A DNA stretch of 64,000 nt from Monilinia fructicola (GCA_008692225.1 VICG01000008.1:1561001-1625000), one strand, 5' to 3'. Counted from the first letter of the stretch, positions 12,021-24,766 are shown. Notes: generated from the letters alone by a model not told the origin. Made by a program: numbers and translations.

Positions 12021-13869
12021 ATGACCCGCTCTCCCCCAGAAGATGGGTCACAGTATCCTCTACCTACAGGACCTTCCGATAACAACAGGTTCCCACCATA
12101 TTCATCACCAAGTGTTACATCACAGTATGCTCCAACTACAGGAAGTTCCGATAGCCACAGAGTGGTATACACTCCAACAAGCACTGAATATCCATCTCCT
12201 CCAGTTGCTCCCGACAATCGAGCACCATACACACCAAATCAGGGATCTCAGTATTCTAACCCCCAAGACGCTCCAGATAATCGGGCGTCCTACACATCCA
12301 ACAATGGATCGCATATTGCTGCTCAAAACATTCCAGATAGTCGCATGCCATATCGCACCGCCATGAACGAACCACAGCATCCTTCAGACAGCCGTCTTTC
12401 TCATCAAACATCGACCAACGAACCCAACTACCCTGCAAATAATCGAATGGGACTATCTAGCTCTTACGATGGAGCACAGCATCATCCCCCGCCCACTATG
12501 GACCATCATTCACAGAATGGTTGGGGCCCGCATGCTCATACATCATCCAATGGCTACCCAGAACTCCATCGAGCCTCATCAAGCAATGGACCGCAATATT
12601 CTGCACTCCCAATGGCGTCTGTTCAAGATGCCAGATACTCACAGACAAGCTACAGTGCACCTCCTCCAGGTTATCCTTATCCAGATGCCAGAGGTTATCA
12701 GCCATTGAGTCCATACAAAGCGCCTTCTCCTCCTAGACAGACGATGACATTTAAGCAAAATGCTCCTAGACAGAGAACCGCAATCGCATGCAAGTATTGC
12801 AGAAGACGCAAGGTTAGTTGTCTCCTTTGTCAAATTGTTTGATTGAAAGCATGGTGTTTCACGAAAGACATTCTAACGTTGCAAACAGATTCGGTGCTCG
12901 GGCTTCAATGCTGACGGTTCTGCGGGAAGATGTTCAAATTGTGAACGCTTCAAACAAGACTGCATTTTCACACCTGTTTCCTCACAACAGGCATTTGTTC
13001 CTATCCAGGCTGTCTACGCAGCAAATGGTGGAAACACTCTTGGGCCAAATACGCAGCTTTATGGTGCTCATGGGCAACCCCTTCCAATGAATTCATCTGC
13101 TGGAGGATCGAATCACATGTTCCAACCACCGCAGTCATCATTCGAGCCGCAATTACCACCCCATCCTCAACCACTCCACCCTCAACCTCAACAATTGCCT
13201 CAACCACCTCAACCACCTCATCCACCTCATCCACCTCATTCTCTTAATCTCCCTTCGATGTCCAGATCACCATATGATCAGAATACTACCTTGCCTTCTC
13301 CAACAGGATCATTAGATTCTCAGAGACATAAGCGCCCCACAGATGAGCAACACTATGGCAGGTTGCCACCGCCTGCTCCTGGTTCATCTTCCACATACCA
13401 ACGAGAGGAGAACTTTATGGGACACCGGTCAATCGTTGAAGATGAACGATATCGTTCCACTTTACCACCACCACCTAGCCATGCCCAGAATTATGGATAT
13501 CAACGGGGGGAAAACAATGTGACCCACCGACCCATTGAAGATAGTCGACAAATGAGTGCTCAATTGGCTCCTGCATATTCAAATGAAGCACCGCAGACCT
13601 TCTATTCTCCAAACGGTTCATCGTCATCGCTTCATTCACAGAGGCCGACTGGTAATTTCCCACTCCCTCATTTGCCACCATCTCCTCGTGGATTTGGACG
13701 CTCTCTCTCGTCTCAGACACCCCCCGCTGGTACAAGCTCTGGTGGACGTCAAAACACAACGACCACGGCAGTTCAACGTCCAGACCCAATGGCAATCTCG
13801 AATTTTGTAGCAAATGACAGGGATATTGATCAAGGTATGCTCGGTCGTTTGAGTCAAAGTCGGAGATGA
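12021..13869 (+). CDS. Zn2Cys6 (fungal C6) transcription factor
   Basis: Likely a nuclear DNA-binding regulator of 590 aa. Two exons, 12021-12812 and 12889-13869, flank a 76-nt phase-0 intron (donor GTTAGT, branch CTAAC at 12873, acceptor ACAG). Splicing joins CKYCRRRK to IRCSGF and completes a binuclear zinc cluster with Cys at about 257, 260, 267, 279, 282 and 289 (C-x2-C-x6-C-x11-C-x2-C-x6-C). The cluster sits in the middle of the protein. It follows about 250 disordered residues rich in Pro, Ser, Asn and Tyr that contain a degenerate repeat of about 20 aa centred on D-N/S-R. A Pro/His/Gln-rich tail with PQPPQPPHPPHPPH follows. I see no 'fungal_trans' middle homology region. The start is the first ATG in frame after an AT-rich leader. 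Target genes cannot be told from sequence. Confidence 0.88.
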
Positions 13870-16800
13870 TGAAAGATCATATCCGGCTTTCGAGGTAAAT
13901 ACTCGTATATGAGTATCTCTTCGCCGTGTATATCACTTTGTTTAAAGTGCTATGCTTTGATTCTTTCTGAGAGCTCCAAAATCATCGATATTGTACATTG
14001 ATTCAGATATTCTGTTCTTGGGCAGACATTTTTTGATTCTGAATCATGTTGTTGTTCATTCCATTTTTCTTCGTCTCTTAGGTCTTGAATTCTTATTATT
14101 TTTTTTATTTTTTTTTTTTCATCAAAATCACTTTGGTGCAGTCTTTCCTTTAAACTATTAATCCAAAACAACATAATACCCACAGTGTTGGATACAATGG
14201 AACGACGAAGACTTTAGCAGTCTTTTTACGAAATTGAAGAGACAACGACTAAGAACTTCATACTAGTGGGGGCATTTATCCGGCGGGTGGCTGTTTGGGG
14301 ATTGGAGTTGTTTGTGTTTTAAAAGATCTATATAGAAAGGGATAGGCTTGCCTCACGGCATCATTGTTATTCAGGTGTTTTTTCGGTTTTGTCTTCAATC
14401 AGGGATCCCCCAGATGGGTATCATCGGTCGGCAGGATGGGGGGCTTGGGCAGGTGGCTTTCTGATTATTTTGCTTATGTAAATACAAGTGCGAGAATTTG
14501 GTTTATGTTTGATTCTTCTTTTTCTTAGACGCCTTGCAGCCGGTTGGCAGCAATGGTTGCCTACCATTAAGACCTCTCAGCGATATTTCCATTTTGGGTT
14601 TGAGATATTGCATATATGAGGGGAGATACACGCGCATTGTATTGGATGGATGTCGTGGATTGAGGGTGACTTGACTTGATGTACCAAGTCTCCTCTTGAT
14701 GCGGGATTTGTACCGCTTTGCACATGTATCGGGTAGGCAATGTTGGATGTTTTGGATATCATGGATTGAATGTATTTTCGATCCGGGTTCCGGGTCATTC
14801 TTACAGCGGGGTCTACTTATATATCGCAGCATGAAGAGATGGGGATGTATGCAAGGACAAACAACTGTACCAATAGAATCAAAAATACGTTATTGTAGCG
14901 AACGAAAAGGTACCAGCTTGCTGTAACTTTTCTCAAGGTTGAACTGAACGTGAGTGTAGTGCAAATTCAATGGTAAATGTAACATGTAGTTAAGATATTT
15001 TCTGTCTTATGACTTCCAGCTCGTATATTCAGTCTCACATATTTCGTCCTATGCTTCTCACCTCATATCCTCCATCTGATATATTCTGTTTCATATTCTC
15101 CATCCTATATATTCCATCATCCCATATCCAAATCGCCCAATCGCAATACAGTAATGACACTCCACAATCCACACTCCCCTCCACTATGAACGTTGTTTAC
15201 TAATATCAATGCACTTACTCGACATTGTAAATACCTGAGTCTTTAATTATCCATGGATATGTATCAAGACCGGATAAAGGTCTAGCCTCATTCTTGGCTC
15301 AATCATTCCTTTGCAAACGCATCAAACGTAATGACCCGTACCCACACACCATGTACAATACCGTCGGGCCTTGGGCGTAAGGTTATCACGCCAAGGTAAG
15401 CATAAGGTAAATGATGAAAAGGTTTCAAGATTTGAGTATGCGCCAGAGTTTAATTGCCAGGCGTCCAGCCCCAAGCTTTGATCAGGCGTCGGCGTTCCAA
15501 GGCACGGAGACAGGACGTCGGCAAATTGGTGCACGAGAGCCACGTGCAAGTCAACGTTGGAGAGACCTCTTGGGTCCCCGGGCCCGTTTGGTTCCATGGG
15601 TTTCGGAAAGCACGGATGCCATGATGCGTGTGTCCTCGTGCTGCAGGTGGTCTTTGCAGCGATGGCTTTGGGGGTCCCGGTCGCTGCGAGCTGGGGGAAC
15701 CTTCGCGTGGTCGAGCCCTGTGCTGGTGCGGTTATAGGTTACGGCGCTCGCTGGTTTATGGGGGTGTGCGGTTATGGTGGCATGGCGTGAAATGCTATGG
15801 TATCTTGTATCGTATCATCTGGGTTTTAATATTGCATCTGGATGATAACTCATGTCTTGTTAGACGAAGCTTGCGGAAGGCTATGAGGATGAACGATGAT
15901 ATAGAACCTTTGTAGCTTTGACGTTAGAGTGTTGATAATCTCTCATCTATAGCGACCGTCTCATTTCGGGCCTCTTACTCATTTCTTTTCTTTCATATCC
16001 GCTCATCCGAAGTATTCATCCATGCTCACTATTGATCATGTTCACTTGCTGATATTTAGTTGTTGATACTCATTATTTTACCCGCACTCCCTCATTTTAA
16101 CATTCTCATCCATCTCCCTCATGTGTGTGCCAAAGCACCTTTCAAACCCCCTTCGCTACGCTAAACATGGTAATGCATCCTTACTTTCCTCTTTCCATTG
16201 CCCTTTTCCAAGCCTTGAACCCAACGCTCCACTTGCACTTATTAGTCTTAATCCAAACAATAGCCTAATTAGGTAATAAACCAACACAATACCAACGTGA
16301 AATTTAGTTACCCTTTTGCATTTGAATTGGCTATGTGATGGCTTTGAGAAATAGGGTTAGTATTGAAATATTGAAGAAACCTTATTGAATGATTTAGGGG
16401 CTGAGGCATGGAGTGTTTGCAGTTGATATAATGAGGTAGGGGGAAAGGTCAACGAGAAGTATTGATATGGGAGAGTTGGTGAACTAAATCAGAGGTACAG
16501 GGCCAAAGAGGATATAGAGAGGCCCTCGAGTTGGTTAAGAAGGAGAAAGATAGATATTGAAATGCTGCATTTGGAGAGATGTAAGATTAACGAATGAGAA
16601 AATGAGTATTGTTGATGCGAGATGGCGCAGTGAATTACAATACGAAAGGCGATATTCAGAGTGGATGGTTGAGGATGTGTTTTTGATTTCTATAGTGAGT
16701 GAGTGGATGAATATACAGAATAAAGATGTAGGATCTCACGTTAATCTAAGTGAATGCTGTATAGAAGATGTATTGCTGAATGTTCATGGAAAGGGTCGGA

Positions 16801-17105
16801 AGGTAAACGACGGACGAAGTAATTATTGGATCGAACCAAGGAATCTGATGGCTGCGGGTGTTATCGATGATACTCTACACTCAAGAGGCTCAAATGAGGA
16901 GGCAAAGTTGTAGTTCTATGATGATATTCTATTTAGGGATGTCTATTCTAAGGGTAATATCCAATATGTTTTGAGAGAGTTCATTCTAATATCTCCAGGG
17001 CTTCCAATTGCATCACAATCTAGCTCCAATCAATCGTCCAAATTCACTCACAGGAGACAACAAGATCTCCCAACCTTCGAAGCCTCACTCTTCATAAACA
17101 AAACT
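13870..17105. other. Intergenic, no gene recognised
   Basis: Contains T-rich tracts (about 14097-14120) just downstream of the regulator, probably its 3' region. A GC-richer patch at about 15430-15800 is open on both strands but shows no motif or splice pattern. Short frames at 15.3-16.9 kb look like chance. Confidence 0.4.
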
Positions 17106-18206
17106 CTACAACTTCACACCCCTCGCCATAAAAACTGCCCTCTTCATATCTTTTCTCTGTCCCTCCTTTCCAGTCCCATGGAACACGATCCCCTTCCCTA
17201 AAACCATATATCCAAATTCTGCACCTACCCCAGCATCTGTAAAGATTTTCTTGATTTCTTCTTCGGAAAATCCATGATGAGTCACCGTTTCCCGTGCTCT
17301 CTCCGCTTGTTCGTCTAACCCTGGTTCATTGTGTCCATTCTCATGACTATGTCCATGACCATGGGGATTACCATACTCATCATGACTTTCAAAGTCTACC
17401 ACGGCCAAAATCCCCCCTTTCTTCAATCTCTCGCCCAACTTTCTCGCCGCCAATGCTGGATTGTCAAAATGATGGAACCCAAGTCCCACAACCGCAATGT
17501 CAAACTCGTAAAGATCCTCTTTCTCCAACGCGGCGTCTGCAGTGGACGACAATAAGTTTCCTTGATAGGCAATCATCTCAGAAGGAGAAAGTCCTTGGTT
17601 TGAGGCCCGGGAATTGTATTGGTCTACCATAGAGGAAGCAAGATCAATACCGATGGAGCGGGTTATGGTGGGGAGGAGAGCACGGGTTATTAGACCAGTG
17701 CCACAGGCGTAATCAAGTAGCTTGACGGTGTGTTCAGGGGGGGAGGAATCGGTTATCCAGTTGGCACCGATGAAGGAGAGGGTACGATCTTCTTGTATGA
17801 TGGAGATTAGTTGTTCTATGGTTTTTTGGAAGCGAGTATCGTACGTCGAGGCGCGTGAACTAGGCTGAAGGTTAGTTAGGTTTACGAGACAGGAGTGGAG
17901 AGAAGGCCAGGGGAAGAGCAAAGAGAAGGAGAGAGACAAGTGATTGAGCTTTTTATCTCTCGCTAAATAAGCGGGTGACTTGATCTTCTCAAGCTCTCCG
18001 AACACTGATTGTATTCCCAAAGCCAAAGCCCCAACGCTTGTCAGAGTACAGCCCTTGAGACATAAATCCAATACATATAAATATAACCCTCAAACTTATC
18101 TCCAGCTCCCCACACCAAGAAGAAGAAGAAGAAGGAACCGATATACATACTCCCAGTATGCTTTATTCTTCTCCGTGACATCCACATCATGCACATGATC
18201 TGCCAT
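17106..18206 (-). CDS. Class I SAM-dependent methyltransferase (UbiE/type-11 like)
   Basis: Predicted 269-aa soluble methyltransferase. Exon 1 (18206-18151) encodes MADHVHDVDVTEKNKAYW and ends at a consensus GTATGT donor. Exon 2 (17859-17106) resumes with SRASTYDTRF after CTAACTAAC and a CCTAG acceptor, so the join reads NKAYWDSRASTYDTRF, the usual N-terminus of this family. Motif I is LLDYACGTGLITRALL. A His-rich stretch (HGHGHSHENGH) follows the DFE segment and could bind metal. The 290-nt intron is long for this window and carries an in-frame ATG at 18071, so a shorter 5'-truncated model of 321 codons is possible. The substrate is unknown; relatives include small-molecule methylases. Confidence 0.8.
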
Positions 18207-18994
18207 TTTAACTTTGCAACGTGAACTTCAAATTTTGTCACCCAAAAACAAAATCCACAACCTAATGAATGGAACAAAGCAGAAAAATACGATGATATAC
18301 AATAATTGGCAATGTACCTAGGAATGATGCGTTCTATAAGCAATACTTTGGTCAGAGGAGAGAATGTCGACGTCCTTTATATATTTATATCTAATTATGG
18401 GTTGACTTTGTTGTGATTAGTGGGGTGTAGGTTAGTGGGGTCGAAGGATGAAAGAAGGAAGGAAGATCGAGGATCTCGCTTGTCGGAAAGCTTTCGGGGA
18501 CTTTTTGTATGGAGCTGCGATGAGAGGCGAAAGGGGGATGGGGTGGGCGTTATATGTCTCCGGATGCATGATGGTGAGATGAGATGCGACGAGTGATCTT
18601 CGGAGAGCTTTTTATGTTGAGGGGCAAGGGGTTGGTTTTGGTAATAATTGCAGATGGAATTAATTAGAATTCTTTTGAACATCAAATCCCTTGGAGAGAA
18701 TTCATTGTCATCTCGGGAGCGTTAGGAACCTACTTATCCAGCTAGTATGGAAAGGTATGCGCTCCATTAGAACTTCAGATCAAGTTCATTTGACCGCAAA
18801 TATGGCTCGTTTTCATCTATCATCAGCACAATTCTCAAATAACAAGACAACATGATGCGATAGAACGGATATACATGATCATTTTCTATCGTCATTCATG
18901 GCTAGTTGTATTTCATCTGATACTACGGCACAATGCATGCCAAATGGCTCACTATCTACGCAATAGCCTTTCTCCAATGCATCCACCCTTAAAT
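18207..18994. other. Intergenic between methyltransferase and UBP6
   Basis: This 790-bp spacer must hold the methyltransferase promoter and the UBP6 3' region. No other gene seen. Confidence 0.5.
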
Positions 18995-20754
18995 TTACTG
19001 ACTAATACCTTCAGCGGTAGGTAAAGGAATAGCCTTATAAAGTAAGATGAGTGCAGAGTGAGATTCTCCACCACCAGCAAGAGTAGCAATCTTCTCAGCT
19101 TCAACCTCGGATACTTTATCATCATTGAACCACCACCATTTTCCGTCTTCCTCGCCACGTACACCAGTCTTAGGATCAAGTGGCCCTTGCTTCTTCACAT
19201 ATGAAGTGTAATGACCACTATCTGCGCTAGAACCTTGATGAGTGACAATGCCACGGAGTTCGTAAAGACCAGACTTGTTAGCCCCATCATCCTTGGCAAG
19301 ATCTGGATTGATCAGTGCATGTAGCTCTTTCTTGGCGTCCAAAATTGCAGCAGCTTTTTCGGCATCAATTTCCGCATCAGTCTTGTAAACAACGTCCTCC
19401 ATTGCAGTATCACCATCCCTTGGTTTCGCTTCCTTTTTTTCGTCTTTCTTTGACGGAGGTGCTTCGTCGACAAGGCCAGCTTTCTTGTCGGCCTCTTCTT
19501 TGTCATGGATGCGCTTTTGACGCTTACGAGCACGTTCGACATCTTCCTCTTCCTTTCGAACTTCACGAACCTTGTCCCTAACAGGGATCAACATTTGTTT
19601 AAGCTCATCCGTGCAGAATTCAACGACATCTAGTTCATCGGGGAATGTAACCTTTCGCATAATCTTTGCTTTCTTTTGAGCCTCGCGTTTCCAGAAGAAA
19701 CGAACGAAGTGGACGGTAAGGTATTTAGGAAGACGTGAAATTTTCGATTTCTTGGTGTAAATAGCATCACGACCAAGGACCTCGGATCTCTTTTCAATCT
19801 TTTCCTCCAATCCTGCGACAATCCCATCTCGAAGATGATTTGTTGCGCCGCTGATATGGCAATCCAGCTTTAAGAAAACATCCTCTGCGCTAACTGGTTG
19901 TTCGCCTCCATCCTTTGCACCTTGCTCATCACACTCTGTGATAGACTTGAATGCCCCAGCCATGTATTTATCGACAAAAGAGACTTCCGCAGATGAAGAT
20001 CCTCCAAGAATGCCACCTTCATTCTTAATTTTCAATTTTGATCGTAATACCTGGAGAATTTGAGTCCAAGCTTCTTCAGCATCCTGTTGTGCATGGCCAT
20101 GGCCGTTCTTCGCCTTCTCATTAAATTGCGGAAAGGCTTGTCGTAGGGCGTTAAGAAACATGAGTGGCGGGAACCCTTCTTGTGTTTCTGACATCTGCTT
20201 GTACAAATCTCGCAACGAAGCTGTCAGATCCATTGGTCCAAGGCCAAATCCACCGAGCAGATTAGAGCCATTGGATCCATCCGGTCTATACTTCTGCAGC
20301 GCATCTTGCAATTCCGGGATCACTCTGAGAGTTTGTAGAGATGAGTTGAGATAACAAGTATTTCCCAGATTCTGTAATCCAGCTGGTGTTGCGCCAACCT
20401 GCTGTGCAGCTTCTGCTTCGGTCATATCCTCAACAAATTTAATTGCTTCTTTAGGTCGAGAAAATGTTCCTCCCTCCGCAGGTGTTCCCATCATCATAAA
20501 TGTCTGCCCTGGCTTAGCGCCAATTTTTGAGAGATCGGTATCATCTTTCAGTTGGCCACCTTTAACCAAAATCTTTTGACGTTCTGGCTCAACGCCAGTT
20601 AGAGAATAAAGCTGGTATTTCAATGTTTCTCCGTTGGATGTGGGATCGAGATCAACATCATACTTCTTGCCCTGATGCTTGATAATCACTTCAATAATTA
20701 GTAAATGATAGGTAAATGTATAGGAGAAAGGTGGTTACCAGGTATGGTTGCCAT
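18995..20754 (-). CDS. UBP6: Ubiquitin carboxyl-terminal hydrolase, UBP6/USP14 family
   Basis: Proteasome-associated cysteine deubiquitinase that trims ubiquitin from substrates at the 26S proteasome (family knowledge). Exon 1 (20754-20739) encodes MATIP plus one base. A 50-nt intron (donor GTAACC, acceptor GAAG) leads to exon 2 (20688-18995), giving MATIPVIIKHQGKKYDV and 569 aa. An N-terminal ubiquitin-like domain (about 1-78) is followed by the USP Cys box GLQNLGNTCYLNSSLQ (catalytic Cys about residue 117) and the His box SADSGHYTSYV near the C-terminus, then WWWFNDDKVSEV. A charged Lys/Glu-rich insertion lies before the His box. Length matches the family. It is divergent from ARPC4, with 442 bp between start codons. 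Confidence 0.96.
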
Positions 20755-21196
20755 GATGGTGGCGGGGTGTGTTTGGTTTGAAAGCTATTGAACGAGTATG
20801 GTGTTGTGTATGTTTGTGTGTGAATCTTGAGAAATCCAGAAAGCAGAAAGCAGAGACTGCAGACTTTGGTTTCCTGTCCCTATCTGGATTTGTATGACTT
20901 TGACAAGACTTCTTATGAAGTTGTATGCTGTCGATATATTGTTGTAATTACCGGTACAATTGAAATGGTAAAATAGACACAATGAGCGCGGCCAGCGGCT
21001 CCGTCCTTTAGCGCCTTACGTAGTGTGGGATGCCTGACTTTGCTCAAGAGAGCCCCACCAAAGCATCGACAACACGATTATTACCTACCTTGGTTGGTAC
21101 TTTAGTAATAATAAGTACATTAGAACTACTCCATACCGAACGAGTCCTGTTGATGACATCTTAAGGAGGAACTTCGAGACAATAAACCTCAACAAT

Positions 21197-21923
21197 ATGG
21201 TATGTATATACTTTGGTTCCTATGGAGTTGCAGCTCTAACAATTGTACTGAATTAATTGATACAGTCTCAATCATTGCGACCTTACCTTCAATGCGTACG
21301 ATCTTCCTTAACCGCTGCTCTATGTCTCTCGAACTTCGCATCCCAGACCTCCGAAAGACACAATGTGCCTGAGATTGAAGCTAAGACTTCACCAGAAGTC
21401 CTTCTAAATCCCCTAACGGTCGCGCGGAATGAGAATGAGCGAGTTCTCATTGAACCAAGTATCAACAGTGTTCGGATCAGTATCAAGATCAAACAAGCAG
21501 ATGAAATTGAGCACATTCTCGTACACAAGTTTACCAGATTCTTAACCCAAAGAGCAGAAGCTTTCTTTATCCTCAGGAGAAAACCTGTTAAGGTGTGTGG
21601 CAGATTTGGATGTGCAAGGAGAGGATGCTGATTTCACATAGGGCTACGATATTTCGTTCTTGATTACAAACTTCCATACAGAGGAGATGTTGAAGCATAA
21701 GCTGGTGGATTTCATCATACAATTCATGGAGGAGGTGGATAAGGAGATCTCGGAGATGAAGCTATTTGTGAGCTCTATTCTCCCGATCGATGGTGTTAAT
21801 TGCTGACAAGGAGAATAGTTGAATGCTCGTGCAAGATTCGTTGCTGAATCATTCCTAACACCTGTGAGTAACGTCTATTCATATCCATGACATCAACTAA
21901 TGTTGTGCCTCCAGTTTGATTAA
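21197..21923 (+). CDS. ARC19: Actin-related protein 2/3 complex subunit 4 (ARPC4/Arc19)
   Basis: The 20-kDa core subunit of the Arp2/3 complex, which nucleates branched actin. Five exons: 21197-21199, 21266-21592, 21642-21767, 21819-21863 and 21915-21923. All four introns are phase 0 and 49-66 nt, giving 169 aa, the family length. The product starts [16 protein letters not shown] and contains [46 protein letters not shown] and [12 protein letters not shown], all ARPC4 hallmarks. It ends [16 protein letters not shown]. The first exon is only the ATG and the last encodes two residues plus stop, so simple open-frame calling misses both ends. Confidence 0.96.
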
Positions 21924-22801
21924 GCTTGGAGCTGGATTCTGGAGTATACAGTGTTGATAGTGGCATATTTGAGATCAGCGGTGTGGGAAGTCAACATCTT
22001 GATCGGGCGTTTCGGAGAATAAAAGATTTTATAAACAGGCTGTCAGAAAATATCCGTATAACTTTCCGGGCTGGTATCCAGTGTCCTTTGTTATCTCTGG
22101 GTGATCGATCATATGCCATCGCTGCGAAGGACACGTATTCTCTGTTTAAGAACCTCATCTCATCTTGCATTTATAGAGCTCCCTGGTAGCTTTCTTGACC
22201 AACAGACCAAGCTATGGCGTGTATCAATCGCTCCCAAGAATGCGGTCATTGTTTTGTACCATAAAAGGGGCCGACAAGATGAAATCTAGGCATTTTAAAT
22301 TATACTAAATTGCCCAAGCATTGCACGGCAGTCTCGGCCTCAAATTCATATTGCCTATGGATATAGATATGGATCTAAAAGTGATACTCGAACTACGAGG
22401 TACCTTCGATACTTGGAGTCACAAAATCTACTTTGATCTATATCTGCGTCTCGGGGGAAGCATGTGACCCGGGGAACACACGCTAGTGATGCATCTGCAA
22501 GGTTGTCTTCCAACACCGACTTTTCTAGAATCCTACTAATTTGATATCGCTATTGTATGCGACGACATTATTACTGATGAGATCACTCACTACACTGTAT
22601 ACTACTTATTTTTATAGCGTGACGAGTGAAACTTTTGGATTCGCGTATCGTACTGGTGACATTGGGGGAATCTCATATGATTAATATGACCTCCTTGAAA
22701 TGAATCAAGCTTAACTCGTTGGGGCATGCAGTATTGAACACTCATGCATCAAACCATACCTTCAAACCCCGGTGGGCCGTTGGAAGAGAGAAATCACAGT
22801 C
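21924..22801. other. Intergenic, ARPC4 to HET gene
   Basis: No gene supported. Contains the ARPC4 3' region and presumably the HET gene promoter. Confidence 0.5.
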
Positions 22802-24766
22802 ATGTCAATACCAAAAAATGGCTCCATATCGTCTCGACTTCCTCCAATTGAGACTTCGAATTCCCTATTTTCTGCAGATTTACATCAATTTGCCCCCATT
22901 AGAGGGCTTAAGCCATCACATAAACCATTGGATATCGACAGAGAAGAGATCCGTCTGCTTGTCCTTCCATGCGCTGGCTCTACTAGCCAGGCTTATGAAT
23001 TCATCCATGTTTCTCTACTTGCTAAAGTCAAATATGAAGCGTTGTCTTATGCATGGGGTGATCTACCAGCAACCAAAACAATTACTATTGATCAAACTGA
23101 TTACTACATTCGAGACAATCTATTTGCAGCCCTAAAAGCTCTTCAACTTCGTAGTCGGAGGCGCCATTTATGGGTGGACGCTGTTTGCATTAATCAAGAG
23201 GATTTCGACGAGCGTAATGGGCAAGTTGCCCTTATGAGTCAAATATATGCGAAAGCCGACGAAGTCATTGTGTGGTTAGGCAAAGCTGGAAGAGATTATT
23301 GGGGTGCAATGGTCTTACTCGATAGTCTGGGGAGCTCCGAGGTTTCTACGAGAGAACTTTCAAGATCAATTTCCGAACATGCAGCTGTTGCGCATGTTAA
23401 GTTTTGGACAGAATTATCACTTCTGTGTCATAGGCCATATTGGCAAAGATTGTGGATTATACAGGAGGTAGTCCTAGCTTCGAAAATCAAAGCCCACTGC
23501 TCATCTTTGATCTTTGATTGGGAGCGTCTAGATTGCTTGTTTCAACGAATGGACATTATTCAAGAGACTGCTACGAGTTTATATGTTGGAACGTCATTGG
23601 CTGGAGGTGGTGATAAAGGATACTTTAGTTTATTGCGAACTTTGGAAGCCATTCGAGATAGTGTACCCTCTCGATTGTCCAAGAGAAGACAGGAGATCAG
23701 AGATCGAGTACCTCTACTTGATCTCTTTCTCACCCACAGTGAAGCGTTATGCACAGATCAAAGAGATAGATTCTTCGGATTGTATAGTCTGGCGAAGGAC
23801 TGTTGCACTAAAGCGACCCCTGCAGATTATAGAAAATCTTTCTTTGAAACAATATCAATGGTCACAATGCACCATTTTAAACGTCATGTCGATAAACTTG
23901 ACGTCCTTGAGAAATATGAAAACTTTCGACAGATCCTTGCAAGAACGATGCCTGAATCGATTGGTATCTTGCAAGGTTTCCTGAATAACAACCCAGATGC
24001 CCAGGAGGGCCAAGAGGTCATGAAGGCAGTTGGAAACGTTCGAGGATCTATCGTTTATCTTAGCCCTCCTCTGAAGGATCTTTGCTTAGCTGATTATCTC
24101 AAAAATTTGGAATTCCAGGATTTGAATACAACCCAGCGCCTAGAAGATCAACTACGTTATTTTATCCACCAACGCGGCACCAGAGGATACTTTGATAACG
24201 ATCGATTACACAACCCCGATAACGTTTGTAATTACGGAAGTCGAGAAAAATGCTCATTCTCAGCTTTCTATCTAAACGATCAAGCGCCGCTGGAAGACGA
24301 GAGTACCAGGCGCCGAGTTTCTGATGTCTCAGGCCCGCGTCGAAAGCCATTGCCACCAGGGAAGAGGGAACGCACATTAGCCCAACTCATGTTCTCATTC
24401 AATCAAACTCTTCATGAGGCAAAGTGGAAGGTAGAGCAGTCGGGCAACCCAACACTTTGTAGTTTGTTCTTAGAAGAGAATGGAATGATAGGATACGTAT
24501 CGGATAATGCACAAATTGGCGATTTAATCGTCCAGTTTCGAGGTACGAGCACAGCTGTGGTGATGAGAAAGGACGGGAGTCAAGGCAATATCATCGGGAG
24601 AGTATGTGATTTACTCGATCGTCGTTCGAGACATGGAAAGACTCGACCATTTGTATGTCAAGATCAATATCTTGACGAGAATGGATTCGATGTCTTCCCT
24701 CAGTTGGTCTGCCTGCGCATGAAGCTTTCTGCTCTACGAATGCTAGCGAATGGAAGCTTAAAGTAA
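22802..24766 (+). CDS. Heterokaryon incompatibility (HET) domain protein
   Basis: Single-exon, 654 aa. HET proteins act in fungal allorecognition, often triggering cell death when incompatible hyphae fuse (family knowledge); the role of this copy is unknown. The HET domain spans about residues 78-235 with the three signatures in order: YEALSYAWGD (78), LWVDAVCINQ (123) and YAKADEVIVWLG (149), followed by YWQRLWIIQEVVLA. The long C-terminal half has no repeat (no WD40, ankyrin or NACHT) that I recognise. The start ATG at 22802 gives MSIPKNGS; the frame is open ten codons further upstream but without another ATG. No N-terminal partner domain is visible. A 2EXR-like gene follows downstream. Confidence 0.93.
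   Translation: MSIPKNGSISSRLPPIETSNSLFSADLHQFAPIRGLKPSHKPLDIDREEIRLLVLPCAGSTSQAYEFIHVSLLAKVKYEALSYAWGDLPATKTITIDQTDYYIRDNLFAALKALQLRSRRRHLWVDAVCINQEDFDERNGQVALMSQIYAKADEVIVWLGKAGRDYWGAMVLLDSLGSSEVSTRELSRSISEHAAVAHVKFWTELSLLCHRPYWQRLWIIQEVVLASKIKAHCSSLIFDWERLDCLFQRMDIIQETATSLYVGTSLAGGGDKGYFSLLRTLEAIRDSVPSRLSKRRQEIRDRVPLLDLFLTHSEALCTDQRDRFFGLYSLAKDCCTKATPADYRKSFFETISMVTMHHFKRHVDKLDVLEKYENFRQILARTMPESIGILQGFLNNNPDAQEGQEVMKAVGNVRGSIVYLSPPLKDLCLADYLKNLEFQDLNTTQRLEDQLRYFIHQRGTRGYFDNDRLHNPDNVCNYGSREKCSFSAFYLNDQAPLEDESTRRRVSDVSGPRRKPLPPGKRERTLAQLMFSFNQTLHEAKWKVEQSGNPTLCSLFLEENGMIGYVSDNAQIGDLIVQFRGTSTAVVMRKDGSQGNIIGRVCDLLDRRSRHGKTRPFVCQDQYLDENGFDVFPQLVCLRMKLSALRMLANGSLK

Noticed and set aside
12002..13857. 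Several 60-112-codon frames overlapping the Zn2Cys6 gene on the minus strand and other plus frames
   Set aside because: They are shadows of the real gene; the spliced zinc cluster fixes the true frame.
15322..15790. GC-richer patch with open frames on both strands
   Set aside because: No motif, no consistent codon pattern and no introns linking frames.
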